Positions 27,672 through 39,778 of a stretch of 64,000 nt of DNA are shown here, piece after piece. The notes under the pieces are model-generated. The model saw only the letters and a list, made by a program, of their open reading frames with translations. It was not told the DNA's origin and ran no database searches. The translations under genes and the position numbers were made by a program. Numbering within the stretch: position 1 is the first letter of the stretch; each line of letters begins with the position of its first letter. This stretch comes from Modestobacter marinus (GTDB taxonomy: Bacteria; Actinomycetota; Actinomycetes; Mycobacteriales; Geodermatophilaceae), in contig NZ_JAAMPA010000001.1 of the NCBI RefSeq assembly GCF_011758655.1, forward strand, positions 2,604,001 to 2,668,000, in the 5' to 3' direction.

Positions 27672-28475
27672 GTGCGGGTGTCTGAGGCGACGGTCCGGCA
27701 GGTCGGTGCGAGTGAGGACCCCGATGCCCACGTGATCGAGCTGTGGTCGCGGTACGTGGAGAAGCGGGACACCGGGCTGCGCGACCGGCTGATCCTGCAC
27801 TACGCGCCGCTGGTCAAGTACGTCGCCGGCCGGGTGGGCAGCGGCCTGCCGGCGCACGTCGAGCAGGCCGACCTGGTCTCCTACGGGACGTTCGGGCTGA
27901 TCGACGCGATCACCCGCTTCGAGCCGGAGCGGGAGATCAAGTTCGAGAGCTACGCGATGGCCCGGATCCGCGGCGCGATCATCGACGAGCTGCGGTCCAC
28001 CGACTGGATCCCGCGCTCGGTGCGGATGAAGGCCAGGCAGTACGAGCGGACGGTCGCGGCGCTGGAGGCGAAGCTCCAGCGCAGCCCGACCGACGAAGAG
28101 GTCGCCGACGAGATGGACATGGACGTCGAGGAGATCCGCAAGTTCCTCGGTCAGCTGTCCCTGGTCAACGTGGTCGCCCTCGACGAGCTCCTCGTGGACG
28201 ACGACGGCTCCGCTCCCCGTCTGGGCGACACGCTCAAGGACACCAGCGCGCTGGACCCCCAGGCGATGGCCGAGCACGGCGAGGCGCGGCAGCTGCTGGC
28301 CCGCGCCGTCGAGCAGCTCCCCGAGCGGGAGAAGGTCGTCGTCAGCCTCTACTACTTCGAGGGCCTGACCCTGGCCGACATCGGCCGGGTGCTCGGGGTG
28401 ACCGAGAGCCGGATCTGCCAGCTGCACACCAAGGCCGTCCTGCACCTGCGGACCAAGCTCGCCGACATCGCCTGA
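27672..28475 (+). CDS. RNA polymerase sigma factor, WhiG/FliA type
   Basis: 267 residues. Region 2 ([53 protein letters not shown]), region 3 ([20 protein letters not shown]) and region 4 ([34 protein letters not shown]) match sigma-28/WhiG. The spacing [18 protein letters not shown] is diagnostic. In Streptomyces WhiG starts sporulation; in motile actinobacteria the homologue drives flagellar genes. Which applies here cannot be told. GTG at 27672 follows GGGGGAG; a GTG two codons later is possible. Confidence 0.92.
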   Translation: MRVSEATVRQVGASEDPDAHVIELWSRYVEKRDTGLRDRLILHYAPLVKYVAGRVGSGLPAHVEQADLVSYGTFGLIDAITRFEPEREIKFESYAMARIRGAIIDELRSTDWIPRSVRMKARQYERTVAALEAKLQRSPTDEEVADEMDMDVEEIRKFLGQLSLVNVVALDELLVDDDGSAPRLGDTLKDTSALDPQAMAEHGEARQLLARAVEQLPEREKVVVSLYYFEGLTLADIGRVLGVTESRICQLHTKAVLHLRTKLADIA

Positions 28476-28485
28476 GCCGGCGCCG

Positions 28486-28515
28486 GTCCTGCTGGCCGGG
28501 CCCGGCCACCAGGAC
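28486..28515. terminator. Hairpin between convergent sigma and DUF4262 genes
   Basis: GTCCTG-C-TGGCCGGG (28486-28500) folds onto CCCGGCCA-C-CAGGAC (28501-28515): 14 pairs with one C-C mismatch. It can serve both converging genes. Confidence 0.65.
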
Positions 28516-28558
28516 GAGGCCGAGGGCCGTCGATCCGCTGACGCCGACGCCAGCCGGC

Positions 28559-29095
28559 TCAGTCGCCGGCCGGTTCTTCACCGGGCAGCGGCCCCAGCAG
28601 TGGCTGGGCTCCCGGCGGGTTCCGGTGGCCCTCCTGCCAGGGCAGCCGGCCGGTCGAGTCCGGCCAGACGAGCTGCAGCACCTCGATCGAGCCGTAGAAC
28701 TGCTCGGCGACGGCGAGCCGCGCGGTGTCCTCGACCGCGAGGAAGACCACCGGGGAGTCGGCGTCGGTGAGCCCGGTCGTGGCCGCCCCGGGGCCGAAGC
28801 GGGCACCGCCGCGCACCGCCTCACCGACGAGGTTGAGGTACTTCTCCCCGGCCGGGAACGGCAGCCCCACGACGATCACCTCGGGGTGCCCGAGCGCGGT
28901 CAACCCCACGGTGTGCGACCACCGCGGGTCGGTCGCACCGTTGCCGCCGCCGTGCAGCACCGCCCAGCCGAACCGGTCGACCACCTGCCGCAGACCGTCC
29001 AGGACCTGCCCGGCGTCCTGCTCCGGGGCCTGCTGTCCCGGGGTCTGCTGCTCGGGGGTCTGCTCTCCGGGGGCCTTCTTCCGTCGCCAACGCAC
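28559..29095 (-). CDS. DUF4262 domain protein
   Basis: 178 residues. A charged Gln/Pro-rich N-terminus ([20 protein letters not shown]) precedes a DUF4262-like domain with [20 protein letters not shown] and the end [16 protein letters not shown]. Function unknown. The GTG is rc of 29093-29095. It is convergent with the sigma factor and lies downstream of the M23 gene on the same strand, with a 35-nt gap. Confidence 0.75.
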   Translation of the reverse strand: MRWRRKKAPGEQTPEQQTPGQQAPEQDAGQVLDGLRQVVDRFGWAVLHGGGNGATDPRWSHTVGLTALGHPEVIVVGLPFPAGEKYLNLVGEAVRGGARFGPGAATTGLTDADSPVVFLAVEDTARLAVAEQFYGSIEVLQLVWPDSTGRLPWQEGHRNPPGAQPLLGPLPGEEPAGD

Positions 29096-29130
29096 GTCCG
29101 GACGGTAGCGCCGTCGCAGCCCCGGTGGGC

Positions 29131-29667
29131 TCAGTGCCACGGGAGCAGCCGCACGCGTGGCGGACGCAGCAGCGACAGCGGGTCCAGGTACGTCTCGCCG
29201 CGGCGCAGCCCCCAGTGCAGGCACGCGTCCACCGGGCAGCCGTCGTGCCCGGCCACCAGCACGCCCAGCGGAGAGCCGCGCACCACGGGCTGCCCGGCGG
29301 ACACCCCCGGGGCCACCGGCTCGTACGTCGTGCGCAGGCCGCCGGCGTGGTCGACGCTGACCACCGGCCGGCCGGCGACCATCCCGGCGAAGGCGACCAC
29401 CCCGTCGCCGGCGGAGAGCACCTGCCCGCCCACCGCGCCGGCCAGGTCCACCCCGCGGTGCCCGGCCGCGTACGGCGTCGCGGGCGCGTCGAAGGGCCGG
29501 CTGACCGTGGGCGCGCCCGCCAGCGGCCAGGCCCACAGCCCGGCGGCCGGGGCCGGCGCGGCAGAGGCCGACTCCGGTGCGGCGGCGGGGGCGGCCGATG
29601 CCGCGGGCGGGCCGGTCAGCAGGGCGACGAGGACGAGGACGACGAGGGCCGAGCGGGGCGTGGTCAC
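29131..29667 (-). CDS. Secreted M23-family peptidase-like protein
   Basis: 178 residues. Signal peptide [25 protein letters not shown], then an M23 LytM-like domain: HxxxD as His70-Asp74 (GHRGVDLAG) and CLHWGLRRG (Cys149-Leu-His151) at the HxH position, where the first His is Cys. Similar CLHWG variants occur in actinobacterial proteins next to rpsB, so it may be a LytM-fold protein with altered or no peptidase activity. It faces the cell wall. Divergent from rpsB, as in Mycobacterium. Confidence 0.85.
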   Translation of the reverse strand: MTTPRSALVVLVLVALLTGPPAASAAPAAAPESASAAPAPAAGLWAWPLAGAPTVSRPFDAPATPYAAGHRGVDLAGAVGGQVLSAGDGVVAFAGMVAGRPVVSVDHAGGLRTTYEPVAPGVSAGQPVVRGSPLGVLVAGHDGCPVDACLHWGLRRGETYLDPLSLLRPPRVRLLPWH

Positions 29668-30006
29668 CTGCACGAGGCTGCCGCCGGACCGCACCGCCAG
29701 CAGCTGTCCGCGCGCGGTCGTGGGCAGAGGCGGGTGCTGGGGACGACCCGGTCGGGCCACCGCCGGCCAGGGCGTATGCTCGTCGATGCGGTCCGCCTCC
29801 GGCGGATCGACTTCGCGTGTCCTCTTCCCGCTGCTCGCGCACCTGGCGAGCCCAGCGGGGCAGTCGTCACCTCGGTCCCGCCTCCTGGCGGGTTCGGTGG
29901 CGCGGTGCGGACACCAGGGCGGCGCACCTCCCGGTGCGTCCGCGACAACCGAGCAGCGCGGCGCCGGCTCCTGGCCGCCCGCGCACGAGAAGGAAGGCGG
30001 CGCCAC
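29668..30006 (+). promoter_or_regulatory. rpsB upstream region: promoter and structured leader
   Basis: 339 nt without a gene. TATGCT (29775-29780) is a good -10, giving a leader of about 220 nt. The leader holds a two-part hairpin: CCCGCTG (29827-29833) with CAGCGGG (29853-29859), continued by CTCGC with GCGAG (29834-29838, 29846-29850) and a CC bulge; a second hairpin is CCCGCC-TCCT-GGCGGG (29877-29892). AAGGAAGG lies about 8-15 nt before the GTG. A ribosomal-protein autoregulatory leader is plausible. Confidence 0.5.
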
Positions 30007-30969
30007 GTGGCAGTCGTCAGCATGAAGAACCTGCTCGACAGCGGGGTCCACTTCGGGCACCAGACCCGTCGCTGGAACCCGAAGATGAAGCGGTTCATCT
30101 TCACCGAGCGCAACGGCATCTACATCATCGACATCCAGCAGACGCTGGGTTACATCGACCAGGCCTACGAGTTCGTGAAGCAGACCGTCGCCCACGGCGG
30201 TTCGATCATGTTCATCGGGACCAAGCGCCAGGCGCAGGAGGTCATCGCCGAGCAGGCGACCCGCGTCGGCATGCCCTACGTGAACCAGCGCTGGCTGGGC
30301 GGCATGCTCACCAACTTCCAGACCGTCTACAAGCGTCTGGCCCGCCTCAAGGAGCTCGAGGACCTCGAGCAGACCGGCGCCCTGGTCAGCCTCTCCAAGA
30401 AGGAGCAGCTGGTCCTCTCCCGCGAGAAGGCCAAGCTCGAGCGCTCCCTCGGCGGCATCCGCGACATGCAGAAGGTGCCCAGCGCCGTCTGGATCGTGGA
30501 CACCAAGAAGGAGCACATCGCCGTCGGTGAGGCCCGGAAGCTGGGCATCCCGGTCGTCGCGATCCTCGACACCAACTGCGACCCCGACGAGGTCGACTAC
30601 AAGATCCCGGGCAACGACGACGCCATCCGCAGCACCGCGCTGCTGACCCGCGTCATCGCCGACGCGGTCGCCGAGGGCCTGATGGCCCGCTCGGCCGCGC
30701 AGGCCAACGCCGGCCGGTCCGAGGACGGCGCCGAGACCCCGGCCGTCGGCGGCGGCGAGCCGCTGGCCGACTGGGAGCGCGAGCTGCTCACCGGCGGGAC
30801 CGCCGACGCCGCCGCGCCGGCCGCCGAGGCCGTCCCGGCCACCGCCACCGAGCTGCCCGAGACGCCGGCCGCCCCGCCGACCGTCACGGCCGACGAGGTC
30901 GCCCCGGTCGAGGGCGTCCCCGCCACCGGTGACCAGTCCACCGGTACCCAGGGCGCCGAGAACGGCTGA
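30007..30969 (+). CDS. rpsB: 30S ribosomal protein S2 (uS2)
   Basis: 320 residues. The conserved body ([20 protein letters not shown] to about 235) includes [32 protein letters not shown] and PGNDDAIRS. An Ala/Pro/Glu-rich C-terminal tail of about 80 residues extends it, common in actinobacteria. GTG at 30007. It is the first gene of rpsB-tsf. Confidence 0.97.
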   Translation: MAVVSMKNLLDSGVHFGHQTRRWNPKMKRFIFTERNGIYIIDIQQTLGYIDQAYEFVKQTVAHGGSIMFIGTKRQAQEVIAEQATRVGMPYVNQRWLGGMLTNFQTVYKRLARLKELEDLEQTGALVSLSKKEQLVLSREKAKLERSLGGIRDMQKVPSAVWIVDTKKEHIAVGEARKLGIPVVAILDTNCDPDEVDYKIPGNDDAIRSTALLTRVIADAVAEGLMARSAAQANAGRSEDGAETPAVGGGEPLADWERELLTGGTADAAAPAAEAVPATATELPETPAAPPTVTADEVAPVEGVPATGDQSTGTQGAENG

Positions 30970-30975
30970 TCGGTC

Positions 30976-31016
30976 GGCGCCGCTCCTCCCCGCCTGGTGC
31001 GGGGGAGGGCGGCGCC
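30976..31016 (+). terminator. Long hairpin between rpsB and tsf
   Basis: The left arm 30976-30993 starts GGCGCCGC and the right arm 30999-31016 ends GCGGCGCC. They form 18 positions with one mismatch and two G-U pairs around a CTGGT loop. It probably attenuates tsf relative to rpsB. Confidence 0.65.
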
Positions 31017-31094
31017 GCCGTCTGCCCGGCCCCAGGCCGGCACCTCACCTCGCGGGGTCCGCGCCCCGCACCACCACCGATCAGAGGAAGTGAC

Positions 31095-31910
31095 ATGCCT
31101 GCTTTCACCGCAGCCGACGTGAAGCGTCTCCGTGACGCCACCGGCGCCGGCATGATGGACTCCAAGAAGGCCCTGACCGAGGCCGATGGCGACTACGACA
31201 AGGCCATCGAGTTCCTGCGCGTCAAGGGTGCCAAGGACGTCGGCAAGCGCCTGGAGCGCTCGACCACCAACGGCGTGGTCGTCAGCCGGGACGGCGCGCT
31301 GCTCGAGCTCGACTGCGAGACCGACTTCGTCGCCAAGAACGCCGACTTCGTCAAGCTCGCCGAGCGCCTGCTCGACCTGGTCGTGGCCGAGAAGCCGGCC
31401 GACGTCGACGCGCTGATGGCCACCCAGGTCGACGGCCAGACGGTCGCCTCGCTCATCGAGTCGGAGTCGGCCCGCATCGGCGAGAAGCTGGTGCTGTCCC
31501 GGTTCGCCGTCTTCGAGGGCACCACGGCGGTCTACCTGCACAAGCGGGCCACCGACCTGCCCCCGGCCATCGGTGTCGCCGTGCAGTACTCCGGTGGCGA
31601 CGAGGACGCGGCGCGTTCGCTGGCGATGCACATCGCCGCGGCACGTCCGCGCTACCTGACCCGCGAGGAGGTCCCCGCCGACGCGGTGGAGACCGAGCGC
31701 CGGGTCGCCGAGCAGACCGCGAAGGAGGAGGGCAAGCCCGAGCAGGCGATCACCAAGATCGTCGAGGGGCGGGTCAACGCCTACTTCAAGGACTTCGTCC
31801 TGCTCGAGCAGCCCTCGATCACCGAGCCGAAGCGCACCGTCAAGCAGGTCATCGCCGACGCCGGCCTGACCGTCGACCGGTTCGCCCGGTTCGAGGTCGG
31901 CCAGGCCTGA
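31095..31910 (+). CDS. tsf: Elongation factor Ts
   Basis: 271 residues, usual length for actinobacterial EF-Ts. N-terminal UBA-like part [27 protein letters not shown], then [11 protein letters not shown] and the core [12 protein letters not shown], which contacts EF-Tu to exchange GDP. GAGGAAGTGAC precedes the ATG. Confidence 0.97.
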   Translation: MPAFTAADVKRLRDATGAGMMDSKKALTEADGDYDKAIEFLRVKGAKDVGKRLERSTTNGVVVSRDGALLELDCETDFVAKNADFVKLAERLLDLVVAEKPADVDALMATQVDGQTVASLIESESARIGEKLVLSRFAVFEGTTAVYLHKRATDLPPAIGVAVQYSGGDEDAARSLAMHIAAARPRYLTREEVPADAVETERRVAEQTAKEEGKPEQAITKIVEGRVNAYFKDFVLLEQPSITEPKRTVKQVIADAGLTVDRFARFEVGQA

Positions 31911-31920
31911 GCAAGGACCA

Positions 31921-31960
31921 CCCGTCCCCCACGCCACGCACGCTCGGCGCGGGGGACGGG
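31921..31960 (+). terminator. First of two tandem hairpins after tsf
   Basis: CCCGTCCCCC (31921-31930) and GGGGGACGGG (31951-31960) pair perfectly, with a further GCC/GGC pairing inside. It begins 10 nt after the tsf stop. Confidence 0.75.
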
Positions 31961-31967
31961 TGGCCGA

Positions 31968-32003
31968 CCACCGGCCCCGTTCTCCCCAGGACGGGGCCGG
32001 TGG
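31968..32003 (+). terminator. Second tandem hairpin before pyrH
   Basis: CCACCGGCCCCGT (31968-31980) and ACGGGGCCGGTGG (31991-32003) give a perfect 13-bp stem with a 10-nt loop. Together with the previous hairpin it should strongly insulate pyrH from tsf. Confidence 0.75.
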
Positions 32004-32086
32004 TGCGTCCGGACCCGCCGGACACCCGCGCGCACCCGCCGGATGCGGCAGGATCGATCCATCCGACACCGAACCGAGGAACGCCC

Positions 32087-32848
32087 GTGACCGCTCTGAA
32101 GTCCGCACCCACCGCCTTCGCCCCGATGGACGGGTCCGGCTACGACCGGGTCCTGCTCAAGCTCTCCGGTGAGGCCTTCGGTGGGGGCAAGGTCGGGGTC
32201 GACCCGGTGATCATCCGCACCATCGCCGAGCAGCTGGCCGCCGTGGTCGGCGCCGGCACCCAGGTCGCGGTCGTGGTCGGCGGCGGCAACTTCTTCCGAG
32301 GTGCCGAGCTCTCCCAGGCCGGCATGGACCGTGGCCACGCCGACTACATGGGCATGCTCGGCACGGTGATGAACTGCCTCGCCCTGCAGGACTTCTGCGA
32401 GAAGGCCGGGCTCGAGACCCGGGTGCAGACGGCGATCACCATGGGCCAGGTCGCCGAGCCCTACATCCCGCGCAAGGCGATCCGGCACATGGAGAAGGGC
32501 CGGCTGGTCATCTTCGGCGCCGGCGCCGGCATGCCCTACTTCTCCACCGACACCGTGGCGGCCCAGCGGGCCCTGGAGATCGAGTGCCAGGTGCTGCTGA
32601 TGGCCAAGAACGGCGTCGACGGCGTCTACGACGACGACCCGCGGACCAACTCCGCGGCGACGATGTACCGCGACCTGGACTACGGCACGGTGCTGGCCAA
32701 GCAGCTCAAGGTCGCCGACGCCACGGCCATCAGCCTTTGCATGGACAACCAGATGCCGATCGTCGTGTTCAACCTGCTGCGCGACGGCAACATCGCCCGC
32801 GCGGTGGCAGGTGAGAGGATCGGCACGCTGATCAGCGCCCAGCCCTGA
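32087..32848 (+). CDS. pyrH: UMP kinase
   Basis: 253 residues, amino-acid kinase fold making UDP from UMP. Motifs: [60 protein letters not shown] and [17 protein letters not shown] at 32087 follows CGAGGAACG with good spacing. Followed by frr in the conserved order. Confidence 0.97.
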   Translation: MTALKSAPTAFAPMDGSGYDRVLLKLSGEAFGGGKVGVDPVIIRTIAEQLAAVVGAGTQVAVVVGGGNFFRGAELSQAGMDRGHADYMGMLGTVMNCLALQDFCEKAGLETRVQTAITMGQVAEPYIPRKAIRHMEKGRLVIFGAGAGMPYFSTDTVAAQRALEIECQVLLMAKNGVDGVYDDDPRTNSAATMYRDLDYGTVLAKQLKVADATAISLCMDNQMPIVVFNLLRDGNIARAVAGERIGTLISAQP

Positions 32849-32866
32849 CCGGGCCGGACGTCGACC

Positions 32867-32893
32867 GGGGCGGCGCACGCCGGGTGCCGCCCC
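32867..32893 (+). terminator. Hairpin between pyrH and frr
   Basis: GGGGCGGC (32867-32874) pairs with GCCGCCCC (32886-32893) around an 11-nt loop. It lies in the 93-nt gap and has no U-tract. Confidence 0.5.
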
Positions 32894-32941
32894 ATCCGCA
32901 CACCGCACAGACCCGGCAGCTGCCGCAGGAGGAGAGAACCC

Positions 32942-33499
32942 GTGATCGACGACACCCTGCTCGACGCCGAGGAGCGGATGGACAAGGCCCTGTCGGTCGC
33001 TCGCGAGGACCTCGGTTCCGTTCGCACCGGCCGCGCCGCGCCGTCCATGTTCAACAAGATCTTCGTCGACTACTACGGTGCGCTGACCCCGGTGCCGCAG
33101 ATGGCCTCGATCACCGTGCCCGAGGCGCGGATGGCGGTCATCAAGCCCTACGACGCCACCCAGCTGCAGGCGATCGAGAAGTCGATCCGCAACTCCGACC
33201 TGGGCGTGAACCCCACCAACGACGGGTCGCTGATCCGGGTGGTCTTCCCGCAGCTGACCGAGGAGCGCCGCCGTGACCTGGTGAAGATGGCCCGGTCCAA
33301 GGGCGAGGACGCCAAGGTCTCGATCCGCAACGTGCGCCGCCGGGCCAAGGAGGAGCTGGACCGGATCAACAAGGACGGCGAGGCGGGGGAGGACGACGTG
33401 CGTCGCGCGGAGAAGGAGCTCGACGACCTCACCGCGGCCCACGTCGCCAGCATCGACGAGGCGATGAAGAACAAGGAGACCGAGCTCCTGGACGTCTGA
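32942..33499 (+). CDS. frr: Ribosome recycling factor
   Basis: 185 residues, full length. Starts [20 protein letters not shown] and has [34 protein letters not shown] and [20 protein letters not shown], the RRF signatures. It splits post-termination ribosomes with EF-G. A strong GGAGGAGAG precedes the GTG. Confidence 0.98.
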   Translation: MIDDTLLDAEERMDKALSVAREDLGSVRTGRAAPSMFNKIFVDYYGALTPVPQMASITVPEARMAVIKPYDATQLQAIEKSIRNSDLGVNPTNDGSLIRVVFPQLTEERRRDLVKMARSKGEDAKVSIRNVRRRAKEELDRINKDGEAGEDDVRRAEKELDDLTAAHVASIDEAMKNKETELLDV

Positions 33500-33519
33500 G
33501 TCGACCTCCGGACGCTGCC

Positions 33520-34752
33520 GTGACCCGCGACCCGCACCGCCCCGAGCCCCTCGGCTCGGGCCGTCCGCGTGCCCGCAGCCGGGCCGGAGTCGCCGACGGG
33601 CCGGGTGGCCGGGCGGAGGGCCCGCCGCCACGGCAGGACCCCGACACCGGGCCGTTGGTCCGGATCGACCAGCCGCCGGTGCCGCCGCGTCCGCCGGCCG
33701 GCCCTCCCGGCCCCCGACCCCGGCCGGTCGCCGGGCCGCCCACCAGCGACCTGGGCTGGGACGACGAACGACCCCCCGCCGTGCCGCTAACGCCGGGTGA
33801 TCCGCCGGCCGAGGCGCGGGACCCCGAACCCGGCCACGAGGACGCGCCCGCCGACGCCCCCCTCACCGCGGTGCCCGACGCCCTCGGCACCGAGGTCACC
33901 GGAGAACCCCTGCAGGACACCCCGAGCGGGGCACCGCGGGCCGTCGGCCGGGCCGGGCGGGACATGGCGGCCGCCGTCGGCGTCGGGCTGGGGCTGGGCG
34001 CGGTCGTCTTCGCGACGCTGCTGCTCTGGCGACCGTCCTTCATCGTCGTCGTGACCGCGGCCGTCCTGATCAGCGTCTTCGAGCTGAGCAGGGCGCTGGA
34101 GAAGGGTGGGCACCGGCCCCCTCGCACGCCCGTCCTGGTCGGGGCGGTCGCGATGGCGGCCCTGGCCTGGACGCGCGGGCCCTCGGGTCTGGTCATCGCC
34201 TTCCTGCTCACCGTCTTCGCCGTGCTGCTCTGGCGGCTGGGCGACGGTCCGGTCGGGTACCTGCGCGATGCGTCCGCCGCGGTCTTCGTCGCCCTGTACG
34301 TGCCGCTGCTGGCCGGGTTCGCCGTCCTGCTGCTGGTGCCCGACGACGGCGCCGCCCGGGTGCTGACCTTCATCGGCACGGTGGTCTGCAGCGACGTGGG
34401 CGGCTTCGCCGCCGGCGTGCTGTTCGGGAAACACCCCCTGGCCCGCACGGTCAGTCCGAAGAAGTCCTGGGAGGGGCTGGCGGGGTCGGTCGCGGCCTGC
34501 GTGCTCATCGGCACGCTGCTGATCACGCTGGTCTTCGACGGTCCGTGGTGGGGCGGTGTGCTCTACGGCGTCGCCATCGCCGTCACGGCCACCCTCGGCG
34601 ACCTCGGGGAGTCGTTGATCAAGCGCGACCTGGGCATCAAGGACATGGGCGACCTGCTGCCCGGCCACGGTGGCCTGATGGACCGGATGGACTCCCTGCT
34701 GCCCTCGGCGGCAGTCGCGTGGCTGATCCTGTCGATGGTCGCGCCGGTCTGA
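33520..34752 (+). CDS. cdsA: Phosphatidate cytidylyltransferase CdsA
   Basis: 410 residues. About 140 N-terminal residues are Pro/Arg/Asp-rich and probably disordered; then eight or so membrane segments, and the signature near the end: SPKKSWEGLAGSV, GDLGESLIKRDLGIKDMGDL and PGHGGLMDRMDSLLPS. It makes CDP-diacylglycerol from phosphatidate for phospholipid synthesis. GTG at 33520 is 20 nt after frr. A shorter start after the disordered part cannot be excluded. Confidence 0.93.
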   Translation: MTRDPHRPEPLGSGRPRARSRAGVADGPGGRAEGPPPRQDPDTGPLVRIDQPPVPPRPPAGPPGPRPRPVAGPPTSDLGWDDERPPAVPLTPGDPPAEARDPEPGHEDAPADAPLTAVPDALGTEVTGEPLQDTPSGAPRAVGRAGRDMAAAVGVGLGLGAVVFATLLLWRPSFIVVVTAAVLISVFELSRALEKGGHRPPRTPVLVGAVAMAALAWTRGPSGLVIAFLLTVFAVLLWRLGDGPVGYLRDASAAVFVALYVPLLAGFAVLLLVPDDGAARVLTFIGTVVCSDVGGFAAGVLFGKHPLARTVSPKKSWEGLAGSVAACVLIGTLLITLVFDGPWWGGVLYGVAIAVTATLGDLGESLIKRDLGIKDMGDLLPGHGGLMDRMDSLLPSAAVAWLILSMVAPV

Positions 34753-34853
34753 GCCTGCGGCCGGATCCGCACGCCGGTCCAGGCGGAGGCGTGCGCGTCC
34801 TCGCTGACGACGGCCCGGCCGGTCCGCCGGCACGGCGTGGCAGCATCCCGGCG

Positions 34854-35672
34854 GTGACGGACGGGACGACAGGTCGGGCGACCCCCGGCCGGCCGACGGA
34901 CGGCGGCCCCACGGACGGCGAGCCCACGCCCGGCGGGCTGACGGCTGGCGAGCTCACGGACGGCGACCGCGTGGACGGCGAGTGCGCGGGCAGTGGGCTC
35001 CCGGGCGGCCGACCAGCGGAGGGTGAGGTGCCCGGGCCGACCGAGTGGGGTGGGTCGGTGGGCGTCGGTCCGTGGCCCGGGCCCTGGCCGACGGACCCGC
35101 GGTACGACCCGGAGCTGCTCGCCGAGGGCGATCGGCGCAACGTGGTGGACCGCTACCGGTACTGGCGGCTGGAGGCGGTGGTCGCCGACCTGGACCGACG
35201 CCGGCACCCGTTCCACGTCGCGATCGAGAACTTCGAGCACGACCTGAACATCGGCACGGTGGTGCGCACCGCCAACGCGTTCCTGGCCGCGGAGGTGCAC
35301 GTGGTCGGCCGGCGTCGGTGGAACCGGCGGGGCGCCATGGTGACCGACCGCTACCAGCACCTCCGCCACCACCCGGAGGTGACCGGGCTGCTGGACTTCG
35401 CGGCGGCCGAGGAGCTGACGGTGGTGGCAGTGGACAACGGTCCCGGCGCCGTCCCGCTGGAGACGGCGTCGTTGCCGCGCAGCTGTGTCCTGCTGTTCGG
35501 GCAGGAGGGTCCCGGGTTGACCCCGGCGGCCCGGCAGGGGGCTGCGCTCACCGTGTCGATCAGCCAGTTCGGCTCGACCAGGTCGCTGAACGCCGGGGTC
35601 GCGGCCGGGATCGCGATGCACGCCTGGGTCCGGGAGCACGCCAACCTCAACGCGGCGCCCGGGTCCATCTGA
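34854..35672 (+). CDS. SpoU/TrmH-family (SPOUT) RNA methyltransferase
   Basis: 272 residues. The N-terminal 45 residues are a degenerate Thr-Asp-Gly/Gly-Glu repeat (TDGGPTDGEPTPGGLTAGEL) and look disordered. The catalytic SPOUT domain has NFEHDLNIGTVVRTANAFLA (motif 1), VLLFGQEGPGLTP (motif 2) and SISQFGSTRSLNAGVAAGIA (motif 3), so it is a 2'-O-ribose methyltransferase acting on tRNA or rRNA. GTG at 34854. It lies between cdsA and rlmN as in other actinobacteria. Its target nucleotide is unknown. Confidence 0.88.
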   Translation: MTDGTTGRATPGRPTDGGPTDGEPTPGGLTAGELTDGDRVDGECAGSGLPGGRPAEGEVPGPTEWGGSVGVGPWPGPWPTDPRYDPELLAEGDRRNVVDRYRYWRLEAVVADLDRRRHPFHVAIENFEHDLNIGTVVRTANAFLAAEVHVVGRRRWNRRGAMVTDRYQHLRHHPEVTGLLDFAAAEELTVVAVDNGPGAVPLETASLPRSCVLLFGQEGPGLTPAARQGAALTVSISQFGSTRSLNAGVAAGIAMHAWVREHANLNAAPGSI

Positions 35673-35823
35673 CCGGCGAGGCCGAGCACAGTGTGACCGG
35701 GCGATCACGCCGCGCCTACCGGAGAAGGGTCGTCCCCTCAGGCAGCATGGCCGCTCGGGTCTGGTGACCGGGGCTCGGCTGCGAACGGCGGCCGGGGCGG
35801 CGACCGACCGGGGAGGAGCGGCC

Positions 35824-37800
<1,977 letters not shown>

Positions 37801-37882
37801 CGGGACGCGGCACCCCCCGGGGAGCCATGTCACCCCCGCTGAGCCACCTCCGACGGCCCAGGGGTGGGAGCATGGGGGCGTT

Positions 37883-39061
37883 ATGACTGTCCTGCCCCTG
37901 GTCTTCGACGCCCCCCGCCGCACCAAGCCGCCTCGGCACCTCGCCGACCTGACCCGGGCCGAGGCCCGCGCGGCGGTCGTCGAGCTGGGTCAGCCGGCGT
38001 TCCGCGCCGACCAGCTGGCCCGGCACTTCTACGCCGGGGTCACCGACCCGGCGCAGATGACCGACCTGCCGGCCGCCTCGCGCACCGAGCTGGCCGGGGC
38101 GCTGCTGCCAGGGCTGCTGACCCCCGTCCGGCACCAGTCCGCCGACGGCGGTCGCACCCGCAAGACGCTGTGGCGCCTGCACGACGGTGCGCTGGTGGAG
38201 AGCGTCCTGATGCGCTACCCCGACCGCGCGACCGTCTGCATCTCCAGCCAGGCCGGTTGCGGCATGGCCTGCCCGTTCTGCGCGACCGGTCAGAGCGGCC
38301 TGACCCGCAACCTCTCCGCGGCCGAGATCATCGGCCAGGCGGTCGCGGCAGCAGCGGCGATGGCCAACGGCGAGATCCCCGGTGGGCCGGGCCGGTTGTC
38401 CAACGTCGTCTTCATGGGCATGGGGGAGCCGCTGGCGAACTACGCCCGGGTGCGCAAGACGCTCGACGCGCTGCTGACCCCGGCGCCGCACGGCCTGGGC
38501 CTGTCCCAGCGTTCGGTGACCGTGTCGACGGTCGGGGTGGTCCCGGCGATCCGCAAGCTCACCGAGGAGGGGCTCAACGTCACGCTCGCGGTGAGCCTGC
38601 ACGCCCCGGACGACGAGCTCCGGGACGAGCTGGTGCCGATCAACACCCGCTGGAAGGTCGACGAGGTGCTGACGGCGGCCGACGACTTCGCCCGCCGCAC
38701 CGGTCGCCGGTACTCGATCGAGTACGCGCTCATCCGGGACATCAACGACCAGCCGTTCCGCGCCGACCTGCTCGGGAAGCTGCTGGCCAAGCGGCTGGCG
38801 CACGTGAACCTCATCCCGCTCAACCCGACGCCGGGCAGCAAGTGGGACGCCAGCCCGCTGCCGGCCCAGCGGGAGTTCGTCGCCCGGTTGCGCGCCGCCG
38901 GCGTCCCGACCACGGTCCGCGACACCCGGGGCTCGGACATCGACGGGGCCTGCGGCCAGCTGGCTGCCGCCGACCAGGTCGACGGGGTCCCGAGCGTCGC
39001 CGTCCCGGTGCCCACCGTCGAGGACGCCGTCCCGCTGGGAGCCGAGTCCGACCAGTCGTGA
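37883..39061 (+). CDS. rlmN: 23S rRNA/tRNA adenosine-C2 methyltransferase RlmN
   Basis: 392 residues, radical SAM enzyme. [15 protein letters not shown] carries the CxxxCxxC cluster ligands; [27 protein letters not shown] and [13 protein letters not shown] follow, and [15 protein letters not shown] contains the C-terminal catalytic Cys. It methylates A2503 of 23S rRNA and A37 of some tRNAs. A Val/Pro-rich tail of about 30 residues follows the core. ATG at 37883. The stop overlaps the next GTG. Confidence 0.96.
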   Translation: MTVLPLVFDAPRRTKPPRHLADLTRAEARAAVVELGQPAFRADQLARHFYAGVTDPAQMTDLPAASRTELAGALLPGLLTPVRHQSADGGRTRKTLWRLHDGALVESVLMRYPDRATVCISSQAGCGMACPFCATGQSGLTRNLSAAEIIGQAVAAAAAMANGEIPGGPGRLSNVVFMGMGEPLANYARVRKTLDALLTPAPHGLGLSQRSVTVSTVGVVPAIRKLTEEGLNVTLAVSLHAPDDELRDELVPINTRWKVDEVLTAADDFARRTGRRYSIEYALIRDINDQPFRADLLGKLLAKRLAHVNLIPLNPTPGSKWDASPLPAQREFVARLRAAGVPTTVRDTRGSDIDGACGQLAAADQVDGVPSVAVPVPTVEDAVPLGAESDQS

Positions 39062-39771
39062 GCGAGCTGCCCGACGCGGAGCTGCACGAGCACAGCCACG
39101 CCGACGTCTCCGGTGGCTGGCTGCGGGCCGCCGTCTTCGGGGCGATGGACGGCCTGGTCACCAACACCGCGCTGGTGGCGGGCGTCGGAGCCGGTGGCGC
39201 AGCGGCTCAGACCGTCGTCCTCTCCGGTGTGGCGAGCCTGGTCGCCGGTGCGATCTCGATGGCGCTGGGCGAGTACACCTCGGTGACCACGCAGAACGAG
39301 CAGCTGGAGCTGGAGGTCGCCAAGGAGCGGCGCGAGCTGGAGCGCAACCCGGAGGGGGAGCGGCTCGAGCTGGTCGAGCTGCTGCGCGCCCGGGGCGTGG
39401 ACGACGGGCTGGCCGAGGCGGTGTCCGTGCAGCTCTCCCGTGACCCGGAGACGGCGCTGCGGCTGCACGTGGTGGCGGAGATCGGGCTGAGTCCGGAGGA
39501 CAAGCCCTCCCCGCGGGTGGCGGCCGTCTCCTCGTTCGTGACGTTCTCCGTGGGCGCGGTGGTGCCGCTGCTGCCCTACCTGTTCGGTCTCGACCTGCTG
39601 TGGGTGGCGCTGGTCTGCGGTGCCATCGGGCTGGCTGTGGCCGGTGCGCTGTCCGCTCGCTTCACCCCGCGGCCCTGGTGGTGGTCGGCGCTGCGCCAGC
39701 TGCTGTTCGGGGCGCTGGCCGCCGGCGCGACCTACCTGATCGGCAGTGCGATCGGCGTCGCGGTCACCTGA
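39058..39771 (+). CDS. VIT1/CCC1-family iron/manganese transporter
   Basis: 237 residues. [31 protein letters not shown] TM1, [15 protein letters not shown] motif, a cytoplasmic charged helical domain with many Glu ([20 protein letters not shown]) that binds metal in the plant homologue, and three C-terminal membrane segments. Likely exports or stores Fe2+/Mn2+. GTG overlaps the rlmN stop (GTGA). No regulatory site seen. Confidence 0.9.
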   Translation: MSELPDAELHEHSHADVSGGWLRAAVFGAMDGLVTNTALVAGVGAGGAAAQTVVLSGVASLVAGAISMALGEYTSVTTQNEQLELEVAKERRELERNPEGERLELVELLRARGVDDGLAEAVSVQLSRDPETALRLHVVAEIGLSPEDKPSPRVAAVSSFVTFSVGAVVPLLPYLFGLDLLWVALVCGAIGLAVAGALSARFTPRPWWWSALRQLLFGALAAGATYLIGSAIGVAVT

Positions 39772-39778
39772 CCGGCGG

